Shown: one piece after another, positions 1 through 7,476 of the stretch
Layout: the number at the start of each line of letters is the position of its first letter
Numbering within the stretch: position 1 is the first letter of the stretch
Assembly: GCA_900554085.1 (NCBI GenBank)
Contig: USGA01000001.1
Span: 1 to 27,912, forward strand
Direction of reading: 5' to 3'
DNA length: 27,912 nt
Source: an uncultured Clostridia bacterium
Lineage (GTDB): Bacteria > Bacillota > Clostridia > Christensenellales > CAG-917
The notes under the pieces: generated by a model
Told to the model about the DNA's origin: nothing
Database searches by the model: none
What the model saw: the letters and a program-made list of their open reading frames with translations, nothing else
Translations under genes and position numbers: made by a program

Positions 1-17
1 TAAAACGGAGAGAAAAA

Positions 18-236
18 ATGATAAGGTACGCAAACAAAAGCGGTTATTCGGACGTGAACGGTTTTATGCTGGGCAAAAATTTTATAAGAGTGCAGTTCAA
101 CGACGGGCTGATACGCACCTACAACTACCGCACGGCGGGAGAGCAGAATGTGGAGAATATGAAAAGCCTCGCGCTGAAAGGCGAGGGGCTGGGGACTTAC
201 ATTTTTCATCATACCGCCTACCGCTACGTAAAATAA
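18..236 (+). CDS. Small conserved-looking protein of unknown function (72 aa)
   Basis: I do not recognise this protein. It is short, soluble-looking and basic/aromatic, with no signal peptide or membrane segment. A central stretch (about residues 18-50) alternates hydrophobic and polar residues in a way that suggests beta strands (FIRVQFNDGLIRTYNY), followed by a Gly-rich turn and an aromatic C-terminus (HHTAYRYVK). The pattern loosely recalls small KTSC-type domains, but the signature is not clear enough to call. The start is supported by a GGAGAG ribosome binding site a few bases before the ATG. It stands alone, with the next gene facing it, so the context gives no hint of function. Confidence 0.6.
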   Translation: MIRYANKSGYSDVNGFMLGKNFIRVQFNDGLIRTYNYRTAGEQNVENMKSLALKGEGLGTYIFHHTAYRYVK

Positions 237-237
237 A

Positions 238-256
238 CGCCGCGTATCACGCGGCG
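238..256 (-). terminator. Hairpin terminator between converging genes
   Basis: An 8-bp perfect stem (CGCCGCGT / ACGCGGCG) with a 3-base ATC loop. Read on the minus strand it is followed by TTTATTTTAC, so it best fits a terminator for the acetyltransferase gene. It could also stop transcripts of the small plus-strand gene, although there is no T-run on that side. Confidence 0.6.
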
Positions 257-262
257 GTCGGT

Positions 263-829
263 TCAGTCGACGGTTTTTATTATTTTTGCGGGCACGCCGC
301 CCACCACCGTGCGCGGCGGTACGTCCTTGGTTACCACCGCTCCCGCGGCCACGACCGCGCCGTCGCCTACCGTCACACCCGCGAGAACGGTCGCGTGCGA
401 GCCTATCCAAGCGCCTTTTCCTATTACTATGGGCGCCGCCTGCATACTCGCGCGTTTTTCGGGCGCAAGGTCGTGGTTGAGTGTGGCAAGCACCACCTGA
501 TGACCGATGAGCGCGTTGTCTCCCACGGTTATGCCGCCCTGGTCCTGGAAGCAGCAGCCCGAGTTGATAAACACGTTTTTGCCTACGCGTATGTTTTTGC
601 CGCAGTCGGTATAAAATGGCGGAAACATTCTGAACGACGGGTCCACGTCGCTTTCCGTCAATTCCGAAAACAGCGCGACGATTTCTTCCGCGGTGCGGTA
701 TTGCCCGTTGATGAGCGAAGTTATGCGCCGCGCCTCGTCCGCATAGCGGTGGAAAGCCTCGTGCACTTCCGAGTTGCCTTCTATGTACGGTCTTGTCGCC
801 ATATAATTTCTGAATTCTTCCGTCGTCAT
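263..829 (-). CDS. Maltose/galactoside-type O-acetyltransferase (LacA/Maa family)
   Basis: The protein is predicted to transfer an acetyl group from acetyl-CoA to a sugar hydroxyl, like maltose O-acetyltransferase (Maa) and thiogalactoside transacetylase (LacA). The N-terminal helical region (MTTEEFRNYMATRPYIEG..., then HEAFHRYADEARRITSLING) is the Mac domain. It is followed by a left-handed beta-helix built of hexapeptide repeats (IRVGKNVFINSGC, ITVGDNALIG, IVIGKGAWIG, VTVGDGAVVAAGAVVTKDVPP) and the family C-terminus VVGGVPAKIIK. The likely catalytic His is in the LATLNHD segment. The length of 188 aa is normal. A longer frame opens at 859, but the ATG at 829 has a GGGAGT ribosome binding site at proper spacing and starts the conserved Mac domain. 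The physiological acceptor cannot be told from sequence. It is a single gene with its own promoter and terminator. Confidence 0.93.
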   Translation of the reverse strand: MTTEEFRNYMATRPYIEGNSEVHEAFHRYADEARRITSLINGQYRTAEEIVALFSELTESDVDPSFRMFPPFYTDCGKNIRVGKNVFINSGCCFQDQGGITVGDNALIGHQVVLATLNHDLAPEKRASMQAAPIVIGKGAWIGSHATVLAGVTVGDGAVVAAGAVVTKDVPPRTVVGGVPAKIIKTVD

Positions 830-858
830 AATAACTCCCGTTGCATTGTGCGTATGCA

Positions 859-887
859 ATTTTACACCCGATTGCGCAATCCGTAAA
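859..887 (-). promoter_or_regulatory. Promoter for the acetyltransferase gene
   Basis: On the minus strand, TTTACG, 17 bases, TAAAAT. The spacer contains the perfect 10-bp palindrome ATTGCGCAAT (871-880), which could be chance or a small operator. It lies about 30 bases upstream of the start codon at 829. Confidence 0.5.
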
Positions 888-933
888 CCCTTTTAGTTGC
901 GGTGGCGGGGAGTGCGCAAGCCCGCGGGAAAAG

Positions 934-966
934 AAAACAACCGCAACGTCACGTTGCGGTTGTTTT
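934..966 (-). terminator. Intrinsic terminator of the tRNA-Ala gene
   Basis: A perfect 16-bp inverted repeat (934-949 with 951-966) around a single C, directly abutting the tRNA 3' end. On the minus strand its second arm ends in TTTTCTTTT, a good U-tract. Confidence 0.85.
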
Positions 967-1041
967 GGTGGAGACGAGGGGACTCGAACCCCTGACCTAT
1001 GCGTTGCGAACGCATCGCTCTACCACCTGAGCCACGCCCCC
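966..1041 (-). tRNA. tRNA-Ala (anticodon CGC)
   Basis: A full cloverleaf can be read on the minus strand. It has a 7-bp acceptor stem starting GGGGGCG, the D-arm GCTC-AGGTGGTA-GAGC, the anticodon stem ATGCG/CGCAT with loop TTCGCAA (anticodon CGC), the T-arm GGGG-TTCGAGT-CCCC, discriminator A and an encoded CCA end. The acceptor stem carries the G3:U70 wobble pair that identifies alanine tRNAs. It decodes GCG, which fits the GC-rich codon use of the neighbouring genes. Confidence 0.97.
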
Positions 1042-1052
1042 ACGGCTTCCGC

Positions 1053-1081
1053 ATTATAGCACGACGGCGGGGAATGTACAA
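1053..1081 (-). promoter_or_regulatory. Promoter of the tRNA-Ala gene
   Basis: On the minus strand, TTGTAC, exactly 17 bases, TATAAT. The -10 box lies 11 bases upstream of the mature tRNA 5' end, so the leader would be only a few bases long. Confidence 0.8.
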
Positions 1082-1176
1082 GCGTTTTTATGAATAATTC
1101 GCATTTGCGGTGCGAGCACGGGAACGGCGTGCGTTAAAGAAGTATTAAAAATTTGCGCGCGCACCCCTCATTTGTA

Positions 1177-1206
1177 TTGCGCGCGGGCGAGCACGTGTGA
1201 TATCAT
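1177..1206 (+). promoter_or_regulatory. Possible promoter of the symporter gene
   Basis: TTGCGC, 18 bases, TATCAT, about 40 bases before the start codon at 1247. Both boxes are imperfect matches to the sigma-A consensus, so this is only the best candidate in the gap. Confidence 0.35.
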
Positions 1207-1246
1207 AACTATGACTACGCGCGTTGTGTGCGCAAGGGAGACGAAT

Positions 1247-3016
1247 ATGGCCGCAAAAGCAAGTGCAAAAGATAAGCCTGTCAAAGACCTGTCTTACCGC
1301 AATTCGCCCGACTACGTGCCCACCAAGGAAAAACTGGCCTACGGGTGCGGTGCGTTTATGGACGGCGGCGGCGTCGCGCTGATGTCCTGCGTGATGCTGA
1401 AATATATGACCAACAACGGCATTGCCGTTGCGGCGGCGTCCACGATAATGCTCGTCGCGAAATTCTGGGACGCCATAACCGACCCGGTTATGGGATTCAT
1501 CTCGGACAACACCCGCGGCAAGTGGGGGCGCAGAAAACCGTATATGTTCTTCGGCGGTATCCTGCTTATCCTGGGTATATTCCTTCTGTTTATGCCCGTG
1601 CGCGACTGGGGAATGTCCATAGCGGGATTTACGGCGTACATCATAGTGATGTATTTGCTCTGGAACACTTTCTCCACGATAACGATGGTGCCGTACTGTT
1701 CGATGTCGAGCGACATATCTCCGTCGTTCAAGGAGCGCAACAACGCAAATACGGTAAAACTGGTGTTCAACGCCGCGGCAAGCGGTCTTGCGTACGTTCT
1801 GCCGTTGCTCTTCCTCGACGCCTGGTCAAAGCCCGACGGGTATCTTTTCCTTCCCAATCTTACTTCCACTGAATTCTGGCTTGCGATAGCGATAGTGTTC
1901 GGCGTTCTTTTCGGCGGCGGGCTTATTGTGTGCGGACTGTTTGTCAAAGAACGCATAAAAGCCACGGCCACCAAGGAAAAATTCGACGGCAAACAGTTCG
2001 TCAAGAACTATGCCGAGCCTTATAAGAACCGCTCTTACCGCTGGCACATCGTTATGTATGTGTCGGCGTTCATCTGCCTCGATATGATTTCCGCGCTCGC
2101 CGCCTACTATGCGACGGACGTGTGGCACGGGTATACGCTTTTCGGCAAGGATATGTCCTCGCTCTTCATAGTCGCGCCTCTTATGGTGGCGGCGGTGTGT
2201 ATGTTCCCGCTCGCCCGCTGGGTTATGGACAAGAAGAGCAAGCAGTTTGCTTTCAGAATGGGACTTCCTTGCTATATTGTGGCGGGTATTCTGATGTGCG
2301 TTATGGACCCCACGTGGACGCCTCCCATTCTGGTGCCTATCGTGGCGTTCCTTATGGGACTCGGATTCGGCGGCGCGCAGATGATGCCGTGGATAATCTT
2401 CCCCGACACCGTCGATGTCGCGCAGATGGCGACGGGCGAACGCCCCACGGGTACCTACAGCGGAATGATGACTCTTGCCCGCAAGACAGCGGGCGCAATC
2501 GGCGTCGGTCTCATCGGCTGGATACTCGACCCCATAGGTTACAAGTCCAACGACACGGGCGACCCCGCGCAATACATCCCGCAGACGGAAGAAGTGCTGC
2601 TCGCGATTCGTCTGCTTATGGGGCTGGCGATAGTGGTGTTCATATCCGTTGCGCTGTGGGCTTCGTTCAACTATAAGATTACCAACAAGAAACTCGCCCG
2701 CGTGCGTTACTTCATCGAGGCGCGCAAGAACGGCACCGTGCTTTCCGAAGAGGAAGAAGCGGAGCGCACCGCGCTCGTTCACGAACTTTACGGCAAGACC
2801 GACCCCGGCGGCTATCCTCCCACGGTCGCGGCAGGCGACGGGGAAACCGTTGCCGAGGGCGACGTGCCCGAGGCGGCGTTCGGCGTGGAAGCGGAGAAGG
2901 AAGTCGAGGAATCCGACGGCGAAGTGTTCGTCGAAACGGCGGAGGAGACCGCCGAAACGGTTGAGACCGACGGCGCGGCGACGGAGACCGACGAAGGCTC
3001 GGACGGAGAAAAATGA
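1247..3016 (+). CDS. GPH-family (MelB-type) sugar:cation symporter with acidic C-terminal tail
   Basis: This is a major facilitator transporter of the glycoside-pentoside-hexuronide:cation symporter family, predicted to import a sugar or glycoside together with Na+ or H+ across the cytoplasmic membrane. About twelve hydrophobic segments are visible. The family signature near the second and third helices is clear: FWDAITDPVMGFISDNTRG, then KWGRRKPYMFFG. The start at 1247 follows an AGGGAG ribosome binding site; a frame opening at 1172 lacks one and adds a non-membrane N-terminus. Length is 589 aa against roughly 450-500 for the family. The excess is a tail of about 70 residues rich in Glu, Asp, Thr and Val after the last helix. 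The tail's function is unknown. The stop codon overlaps the next start (ATGA), so the two are one transcription unit. The exact sugar cannot be told. Confidence 0.92.
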   Translation: MAAKASAKDKPVKDLSYRNSPDYVPTKEKLAYGCGAFMDGGGVALMSCVMLKYMTNNGIAVAAASTIMLVAKFWDAITDPVMGFISDNTRGKWGRRKPYMFFGGILLILGIFLLFMPVRDWGMSIAGFTAYIIVMYLLWNTFSTITMVPYCSMSSDISPSFKERNNANTVKLVFNAAASGLAYVLPLLFLDAWSKPDGYLFLPNLTSTEFWLAIAIVFGVLFGGGLIVCGLFVKERIKATATKEKFDGKQFVKNYAEPYKNRSYRWHIVMYVSAFICLDMISALAAYYATDVWHGYTLFGKDMSSLFIVAPLMVAAVCMFPLARWVMDKKSKQFAFRMGLPCYIVAGILMCVMDPTWTPPILVPIVAFLMGLGFGGAQMMPWIIFPDTVDVAQMATGERPTGTYSGMMTLARKTAGAIGVGLIGWILDPIGYKSNDTGDPAQYIPQTEEVLLAIRLLMGLAIVVFISVALWASFNYKITNKKLARVRYFIEARKNGTVLSEEEEAERTALVHELYGKTDPGGYPPTVAAGDGETVAEGDVPEAAFGVEAEKEVEESDGEVFVETAEETAETVETDGAATETDEGSDGEK

Positions 3017-4035
3017 AAGCGGAATTTTTGCGCGGCGAAGAATGTACGGCGATAAGAATGGCGGAGGGCAGGCCTTTCCGCATTCTGCAACTCACCGACA
3101 TTCACATCGGAGGAGGGTGGCTGAGCCGTAAAAAGGACAGACTTGCCCTCGACGCCGTCGAAAAAGTCGTACGGGCGGCGCAGGCGGACTTCGTCGTGGT
3201 GACGGGAGATATGGTGTACCCGATGTTTATGTTTTCGGGAACGAGCAACAATCTCAAAGCCACCAGGATGTTCGCCGAGAAAATGGAAAGCCTCGGCGTA
3301 CCGTGGACCTGCGTCTTCGGCAACCACGACGAGGAGCCCATTGCTTTTTACAAAAAAGAGAGATTAGCCGACTATTACGAGACGTTAAAGTACTGTTTCT
3401 TCAGAAAGGGCGACAAGAATCTCACGGGCGTCGGCAATCACTATTTCCGCCTGGAGAAGGCGGACGGCACGCTCAATATGCTGCTGATGATGATAGACAG
3501 CAACAATTACGTGGGCAAAGGATTTTTCAGCGGTTTCGACGTCATACACGACGACCAGTTAGACTGGTACGAGAAGACCGTGCTTGAAAACTCCGCAGAC
3601 GGCAACGTGGTTCCGTCGCTGGCGTTCTTCCATATCCCGCCCGCCGAATTCAAGGAAGGCTGGGAGAAATGTTACCGCGGCGACCCCGCCGCAACTTATC
3701 GGCTCGGTTTCGTCGGCGAGAAGGACAATTATTTCGGGTACGCAAAGACCAAGAAAGGCAATTTTGTCGAGCGTATGGAGAAACTCGGCAGTTGCAAAGG
3801 GTTCTTTGTCGGGCACGACCACCTCAACACTCTCAGCATCGACTACAGAGGTATGCGTATGACGTACGGTATGAGCATCGACTACATCGCGTACGTCGGT
3901 TGGCTGGGACAGATTCCCACCGCAAAGTGCAGGACGCAGCGCGGCGGTACGGTGGTGGACATAAACGAAGACGGCTCGTTCGAGATATCGTTGCTGCCGC
4001 TTACGGACATAGAGGCCGCGGAAAAGGCCGAGTGA
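3013..4035 (+). CDS. Calcineurin-like metallophosphoesterase
   Basis: A two-metal phosphoesterase of the calcineurin-like superfamily, probably cytoplasmic (no signal peptide). The metal-binding blocks appear in order: LTDIHIG (Asp29, His31), VVTGDMV (Asp66), FGNHDEE (Asn104, His105), a His in FFHIPP (His207) and VGHDHLNT (His268, His270). Length is 340 aa. The sequence resembles the DNA-repair-exonuclease / purple-phosphatase-like branch, but the substrate cannot be predicted. The start codon overlaps the stop of the symporter gene and has GGAG a few bases upstream inside that gene, so translation is coupled. The pairing with a sugar symporter could mean removal of phosphate from an imported compound, but that is speculation. 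Confidence 0.88.
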   Translation: MKAEFLRGEECTAIRMAEGRPFRILQLTDIHIGGGWLSRKKDRLALDAVEKVVRAAQADFVVVTGDMVYPMFMFSGTSNNLKATRMFAEKMESLGVPWTCVFGNHDEEPIAFYKKERLADYYETLKYCFFRKGDKNLTGVGNHYFRLEKADGTLNMLLMMIDSNNYVGKGFFSGFDVIHDDQLDWYEKTVLENSADGNVVPSLAFFHIPPAEFKEGWEKCYRGDPAATYRLGFVGEKDNYFGYAKTKKGNFVERMEKLGSCKGFFVGHDHLNTLSIDYRGMRMTYGMSIDYIAYVGWLGQIPTAKCRTQRGGTVVDINEDGSFEISLLPLTDIEAAEKAE

Positions 4036-4054
4036 TACGACAATAAAGGAAATG

Positions 4055-4068
4055 CCCCGCATTGCGGG
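4055..4068 (+). terminator. Weak hairpin between phosphoesterase and decarboxylase genes
   Basis: A 5-bp GC stem (CCCGC-ATT-GCGGG) followed by TTGAATTTTAT. It is too short to be sure of termination and might be an attenuator or chance. No clear promoter is seen in this gap, so the decarboxylase operon may be partly read through from upstream. Confidence 0.25.
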
Positions 4069-4091
4069 TTGAATTTTATCGGAGGCAAACA

Positions 4092-5471
4092 ATGAAAATC
4101 GGTTTTACTGAAACTGTACTGCGCGACGCCAACCAATCGCTTATAGCGACGCGTCTGCCGTACGAGAAATTTGCGGATATCCTGCCCGTTATGGACAAGG
4201 CGGGATATTACAGTGTGGAGTGCTGGGGCGGCGCCGTGTTCGACTGCTGTCTCCGCTATCTCGACGAGGACCCGTGGGAAAGACTCCGCAAACTGCGCAA
4301 GGCTATGCCCAACACCAAGTTGCAGATGTTGCTCCGCGGACAGAACCTGCTCGGCTACAAACATTATCCCGACGAAATCGTCAGGAAGTTCGTTGCGAAG
4401 TCGGTGGAAAACGGTATCGATATCATTCGCATATTCGACGCGCTCAACGACCTGCGCAACATCGAAGTCGCGACCGACGAAGCGCTGAAGCGCGGTGCGA
4501 CGGTGTCCGGCGCAATCAGTTACACCCAGTCGCCCGTGCACACTCTCGAAGCCTTTGCGAAACTTGCGAAGGATATGGAGAGTATGGGCGTTTCCACCAT
4601 ATGCATCAAGGATATGGCAGGCGTTATGAGCCCGCAGGAAGCGTTTGACCTTGTGTCGGCAATCAAGAAGAGCGTCAAACTTCCCGTCGTCGTTCACACC
4701 CATTGCACCACGGGTCTGGCGTTTATGACCTGCCTCAAGTCCGTCGAAGCGGGTGCCGACGTCATCGACACCGCCACGTCCTGCTTCAGCGGCGGCAGTT
4801 CCCAGCCCGCGACCGAGACTCTCAATTACGCGCTCGGTCAACTCGGTTACGAGACCGGCCTCGACAGCGCGGTTCTCAAAGAGGTCAACGATTTCTTCAA
4901 ACCCATTCGCGACGAATATCTCAAGAGCGGCAAACTCAATCCCAAAATGCTTGCCACCGACACCGACGCGCTCAACTACAAAGTTCCCGGCGGTATGCTT
5001 TCCAACCTCGTGGCGCAACTCACGGCGCAGAACGCTATGGACAAGTTCGAAGAAGTGCTCGTCGAGACTCCCAAGGTGCGCGCGGACCTCGGTTATCCGC
5101 CGCTCGTCACTCCTATGAGTCAGATGGTGGGCGTTCAGGCGACCGCCAACGTGCTTGCGGGTGAGCGCTACAAGAACATTTCCAAGGAAGTCAAGGCGTA
5201 TTGCCGCGGCGAATACGGCAATCCTCCCGGAAAGATAGACCCCGAAGTGCTGAAGACCGTTCTCGGCGACGAGAAACCCATCAAGGGGCGCTACGCCGAC
5301 ACCCTCGAACCCGTCTTCGACAAGACCAAAGAGGAACTCAAGGGCGTTGCCAAGAGCGACGAGGACGTGCTGTCCTACATTATGTTCCCGCAAGTCACCG
5401 AAAAGTACTTTGCGGCACGCAAAGCCAAGGAAGAAAAAGTCGTGCGTTACACCATCGCACCGATGGACTGA
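4092..5471 (+). CDS. oadA: Oxaloacetate decarboxylase alpha subunit (carboxyltransferase)
   Basis: Carboxyltransferase subunit of the biotin-dependent Na+-translocating oxaloacetate decarboxylase. It moves the carboxyl group of oxaloacetate to biotin, giving pyruvate. The HMGL-like TIM barrel is evident from TETVLRDANQSLIATR at the N-terminus and the family segment LLRGQNLLGYKHYPD. Catalytic and metal residues line up with the Klebsiella enzyme at a constant offset of five: Asp12, Lys173 (CIKDMAG), His202 and His204 (VHTHC). At 459 aa it lacks the C-terminal biotin domain of the Klebsiella subunit, which is supplied by a separate gene downstream. The HMGL-type fold argues against methylmalonyl-CoA or glutaconyl-CoA decarboxylase, whose transferases are unrelated. 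The start at 4092 has a GGAGG site at good spacing. It heads a five-gene operon. Confidence 0.94.
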   Translation: MKIGFTETVLRDANQSLIATRLPYEKFADILPVMDKAGYYSVECWGGAVFDCCLRYLDEDPWERLRKLRKAMPNTKLQMLLRGQNLLGYKHYPDEIVRKFVAKSVENGIDIIRIFDALNDLRNIEVATDEALKRGATVSGAISYTQSPVHTLEAFAKLAKDMESMGVSTICIKDMAGVMSPQEAFDLVSAIKKSVKLPVVVHTHCTTGLAFMTCLKSVEAGADVIDTATSCFSGGSSQPATETLNYALGQLGYETGLDSAVLKEVNDFFKPIRDEYLKSGKLNPKMLATDTDALNYKVPGGMLSNLVAQLTAQNAMDKFEEVLVETPKVRADLGYPPLVTPMSQMVGVQATANVLAGERYKNISKEVKAYCRGEYGNPPGKIDPEVLKTVLGDEKPIKGRYADTLEPVFDKTKEELKGVAKSDEDVLSYIMFPQVTEKYFAARKAKEEKVVRYTIAPMD

Positions 5472-5483
5472 CGGAGGTGAGTT

Positions 5484-5876
5484 ATGGGACTTAGCGGAGG
5501 AGAAATCAGCATTCTCGACGCGCTGATAATCTCGGTTATAGGTATGCTCATCGTTTTCGCCGTGCTCATCATTCTTATGGCGGTGGTTATGCTTATGGGG
5601 TTGATTGCGGACAAGTCGCCGGCACTCGCCGCAAAAATGCCCAAAATCCGCTTCAAAAAGAAGAAGCAGGCGGAGGAGGGCGGCGAGGCCGCTCCCGCCG
5701 AACTCGCGCCCGGCACTTGCGGAGAACTCGTTCTCGTCAAAACCGAAGAGCGCGACGCGGCAATGATTATGGCAATAGTCGCCGATACCCTCGGCACGCC
5801 GCTCAACGAACTCAGGTTCAAGAGCATAAAGAGAGTGGACGGCGAAGACGCCGCAACAGACAAAGCGGAGGATTGA
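5484..5876 (+). CDS. Oxaloacetate decarboxylase gamma-type small membrane subunit (OadG-like)
   Basis: A 130-aa protein with one N-terminal membrane helix (about residues 11-42, very rich in Ile, Leu, Val and Met). A basic stretch follows (RFKKKKQ, about residue 54), then a small soluble C-terminal domain. This is the layout of OadG, which anchors and assembles alpha with the beta pump. The call rests on this layout and on its place between the alpha and biotin-carrier genes, since OadG proteins diverge strongly. The start has AGGAGGTGAG-type Shine-Dalgarno spacing 12 bases after the alpha stop. Confidence 0.82.
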   Translation: MGLSGGEISILDALIISVIGMLIVFAVLIILMAVVMLMGLIADKSPALAAKMPKIRFKKKKQAEEGGEAAPAELAPGTCGELVLVKTEERDAAMIMAIVADTLGTPLNELRFKSIKRVDGEDAATDKAED

Positions 5877-5879
5877 AGT

Positions 5880-6278
5880 ATGATTTACAAAGTTACGCTC
5901 AACGGCAAAATATACGAAGTCGAAGTTGAAAAAGGCGAGGCTATGATTCGCGCAGAATATGACGCGGCGGCACCCGTTGCTCCCGCTCCCGCGGCTCCTG
6001 CGGCACCCGTCGCAGCCGCTCCCGTCGCCGCTCCTGCGGCGGCACCCGCTCCCGTAGCGGCAGGAGAAGGCGTCGTGCAGTCTCCTATGCCCGGCAATAT
6101 CAACGCAGTCAAGTTCTCTGCAGGGCAGAGCGTCAAGGCGGGCGACGTCATCATCATTCTCGAAGCGATGAAGATGGAAAACGAAATCGTTGCTCCCAAA
6201 GCGGGCACGCTCAAGGGCGTGTTCGTCACCAAGGGTGCGACGGTCAACACGGGCGACGCCCTGTTTGAGATTGCTTGA
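5880..6278 (+). CDS. Biotin carboxyl carrier protein of the decarboxylase (132 aa)
   Basis: The mobile biotin carrier that shuttles the carboxyl group from the alpha subunit to the membrane beta subunit. The first 27 residues form a beta-rich segment. A flexible Ala-Pro-Val linker (about residues 29-61) follows, then a biotinyl domain (about 64-132) with the biotinylation motif LEAMKMENE and acceptor Lys98. Length and layout match the stand-alone carriers of Na+-pumping decarboxylases in Clostridia. A GGAGG site sits just before the ATG, three bases after the gamma stop, so translation is tightly coupled. The biotin ligase two genes downstream is the obvious partner. Confidence 0.95.
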   Translation: MIYKVTLNGKIYEVEVEKGEAMIRAEYDAAAPVAPAPAAPAAPVAAAPVAAPAAAPAPVAAGEGVVQSPMPGNINAVKFSAGQSVKAGDVIIILEAMKMENEIVAPKAGTLKGVFVTKGATVNTGDALFEIA

Positions 6279-6287
6279 GAGGGCACT

Positions 6288-7469
6288 ATGGACTGGGGCG
6301 AAACCTTTGAATTCTTGTGGAAGTCCACGGGCTTTGCCAACATCACGTGGGGCAACGTGGTGATGATAGTGCTTGCCTGTTTCTTCCTCTTTCTCGGTAT
6401 CAAAAAGAAGTTCGAGCCGTTGCTCCTCGTCGGCATCGCTTTCGGTATGCTGATAAGCAACCTGCCCGTTGACAATATCACTTCCACTCCTCTTTACCAC
6501 CCCGAATGGTGGACGGTGCAGGAAGTCGACTACGTCAACGTGTTGCAGCACGGCGGACTCATCGACATTCTCTACATCGGCGTCAAGACCAGCGTGTATC
6601 CCTGCCTCATCTTCCTCGGCGTGGGCGCGATGACGGACTTCGAGCCGCTGCTGTCCAACCCGAAATCGTTGCTGCTCGGTGCGGCGGCGCAGTTCGGCAT
6701 CTACGTGGCGTTCTTCCTCGCGGTGTGCTTCGGATTCACCGGTCCCGAGGCGGCGTCCATAGGTATTGTCGGCGGCGCGGACGGCCCGACGGCAATCTGG
6801 CTTGCAAAGACGCTGGCTCCTCATCTGCTTGCCGCAATCGCAATCGCGGCTTACTCCTATATGGCGCTCATTCCCGTCATTCAGCCCCCGCTTATGCGTC
6901 TGATGACCACCAAGAAAGAGCGCGCCATAGTTATGAAGCCCACCCGCAAAGTCACCAAGGCGGAGAAGATACTGTTCCCGATAGTGGTTATCATCGCCAC
7001 CTGTCTCTTCCTGCCCTCCGTCGCTCCCTTGCTCGGCTGCCTTATGCTCGGCAACCTGCTCAAGGAATCGGGCGTGACGGCAAGACTTTCCGACACGGCG
7101 CAGAACGCGATGATGAACATCGTCACCATACTGCTTTCCGTCTCTGTCGGTGCGACGGCGCACTTCAGCACCTTCCTCACCACCCAGACACTTATGATAG
7201 TTGCGCTCGGTCTGCTGGCGTTCGTGTTCGCCACCGTCGGCGGTCTCGGCATCGGCAAACTTATGTGCTGGCTCAGCAAGGGCAAAATCAATCCCCTTAT
7301 CGGCTCGGCGGGCGTGTCTGCAGTGCCTATGGCGGCGCGAGTGTCCAACACCGTCGGTCTGAAGTACAAGCCGGGCAACTATCTGCTTATGCACGCAATG
7401 GGACCCAATGTCGCCGGCGTTATCGGTTCGGCAGTCGCTGCGGGCTTCCTGATGGCCGTGTTCAGTTGA
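6288..7469 (+). CDS. oadB: Oxaloacetate decarboxylase beta subunit (Na+ pump)
   Basis: Integral membrane subunit that decarboxylates carboxybiotin and uses the energy to export Na+. The 393-aa protein shows about nine or more hydrophobic segments and the strongly conserved family motif IVGGADGPTAIW, containing Asp165, the equivalent of the Na+-binding and catalytic Asp of characterised beta subunits. A second conserved region near the C-terminus (NPLIGSAGVSAVPMAARVSN, then HAMGPNVAGVIGSAVAAG) also fits the family. The beta family is shared with methylmalonyl-CoA and glutaconyl-CoA decarboxylases, but the alpha subunit type makes oxaloacetate the likely substrate. It is separated from the carrier gene by nine bases. 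Confidence 0.95.
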   Translation: MDWGETFEFLWKSTGFANITWGNVVMIVLACFFLFLGIKKKFEPLLLVGIAFGMLISNLPVDNITSTPLYHPEWWTVQEVDYVNVLQHGGLIDILYIGVKTSVYPCLIFLGVGAMTDFEPLLSNPKSLLLGAAAQFGIYVAFFLAVCFGFTGPEAASIGIVGGADGPTAIWLAKTLAPHLLAAIAIAAYSYMALIPVIQPPLMRLMTTKKERAIVMKPTRKVTKAEKILFPIVVIIATCLFLPSVAPLLGCLMLGNLLKESGVTARLSDTAQNAMMNIVTILLSVSVGATAHFSTFLTTQTLMIVALGLLAFVFATVGGLGIGKLMCWLSKGKINPLIGSAGVSAVPMAARVSNTVGLKYKPGNYLLMHAMGPNVAGVIGSAVAAGFLMAVFS

Positions 7470-7476
7470 GGCGGGA

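Noticed and set aside
3882..7394. A 1170-codon minus-strand open frame antisense to the decarboxylase operon
   Set aside because: GC-rich coding DNA often leaves an antisense frame open. The product is rich in His, Arg and Glu with no domain, while the plus strand encodes five well-recognised proteins there.
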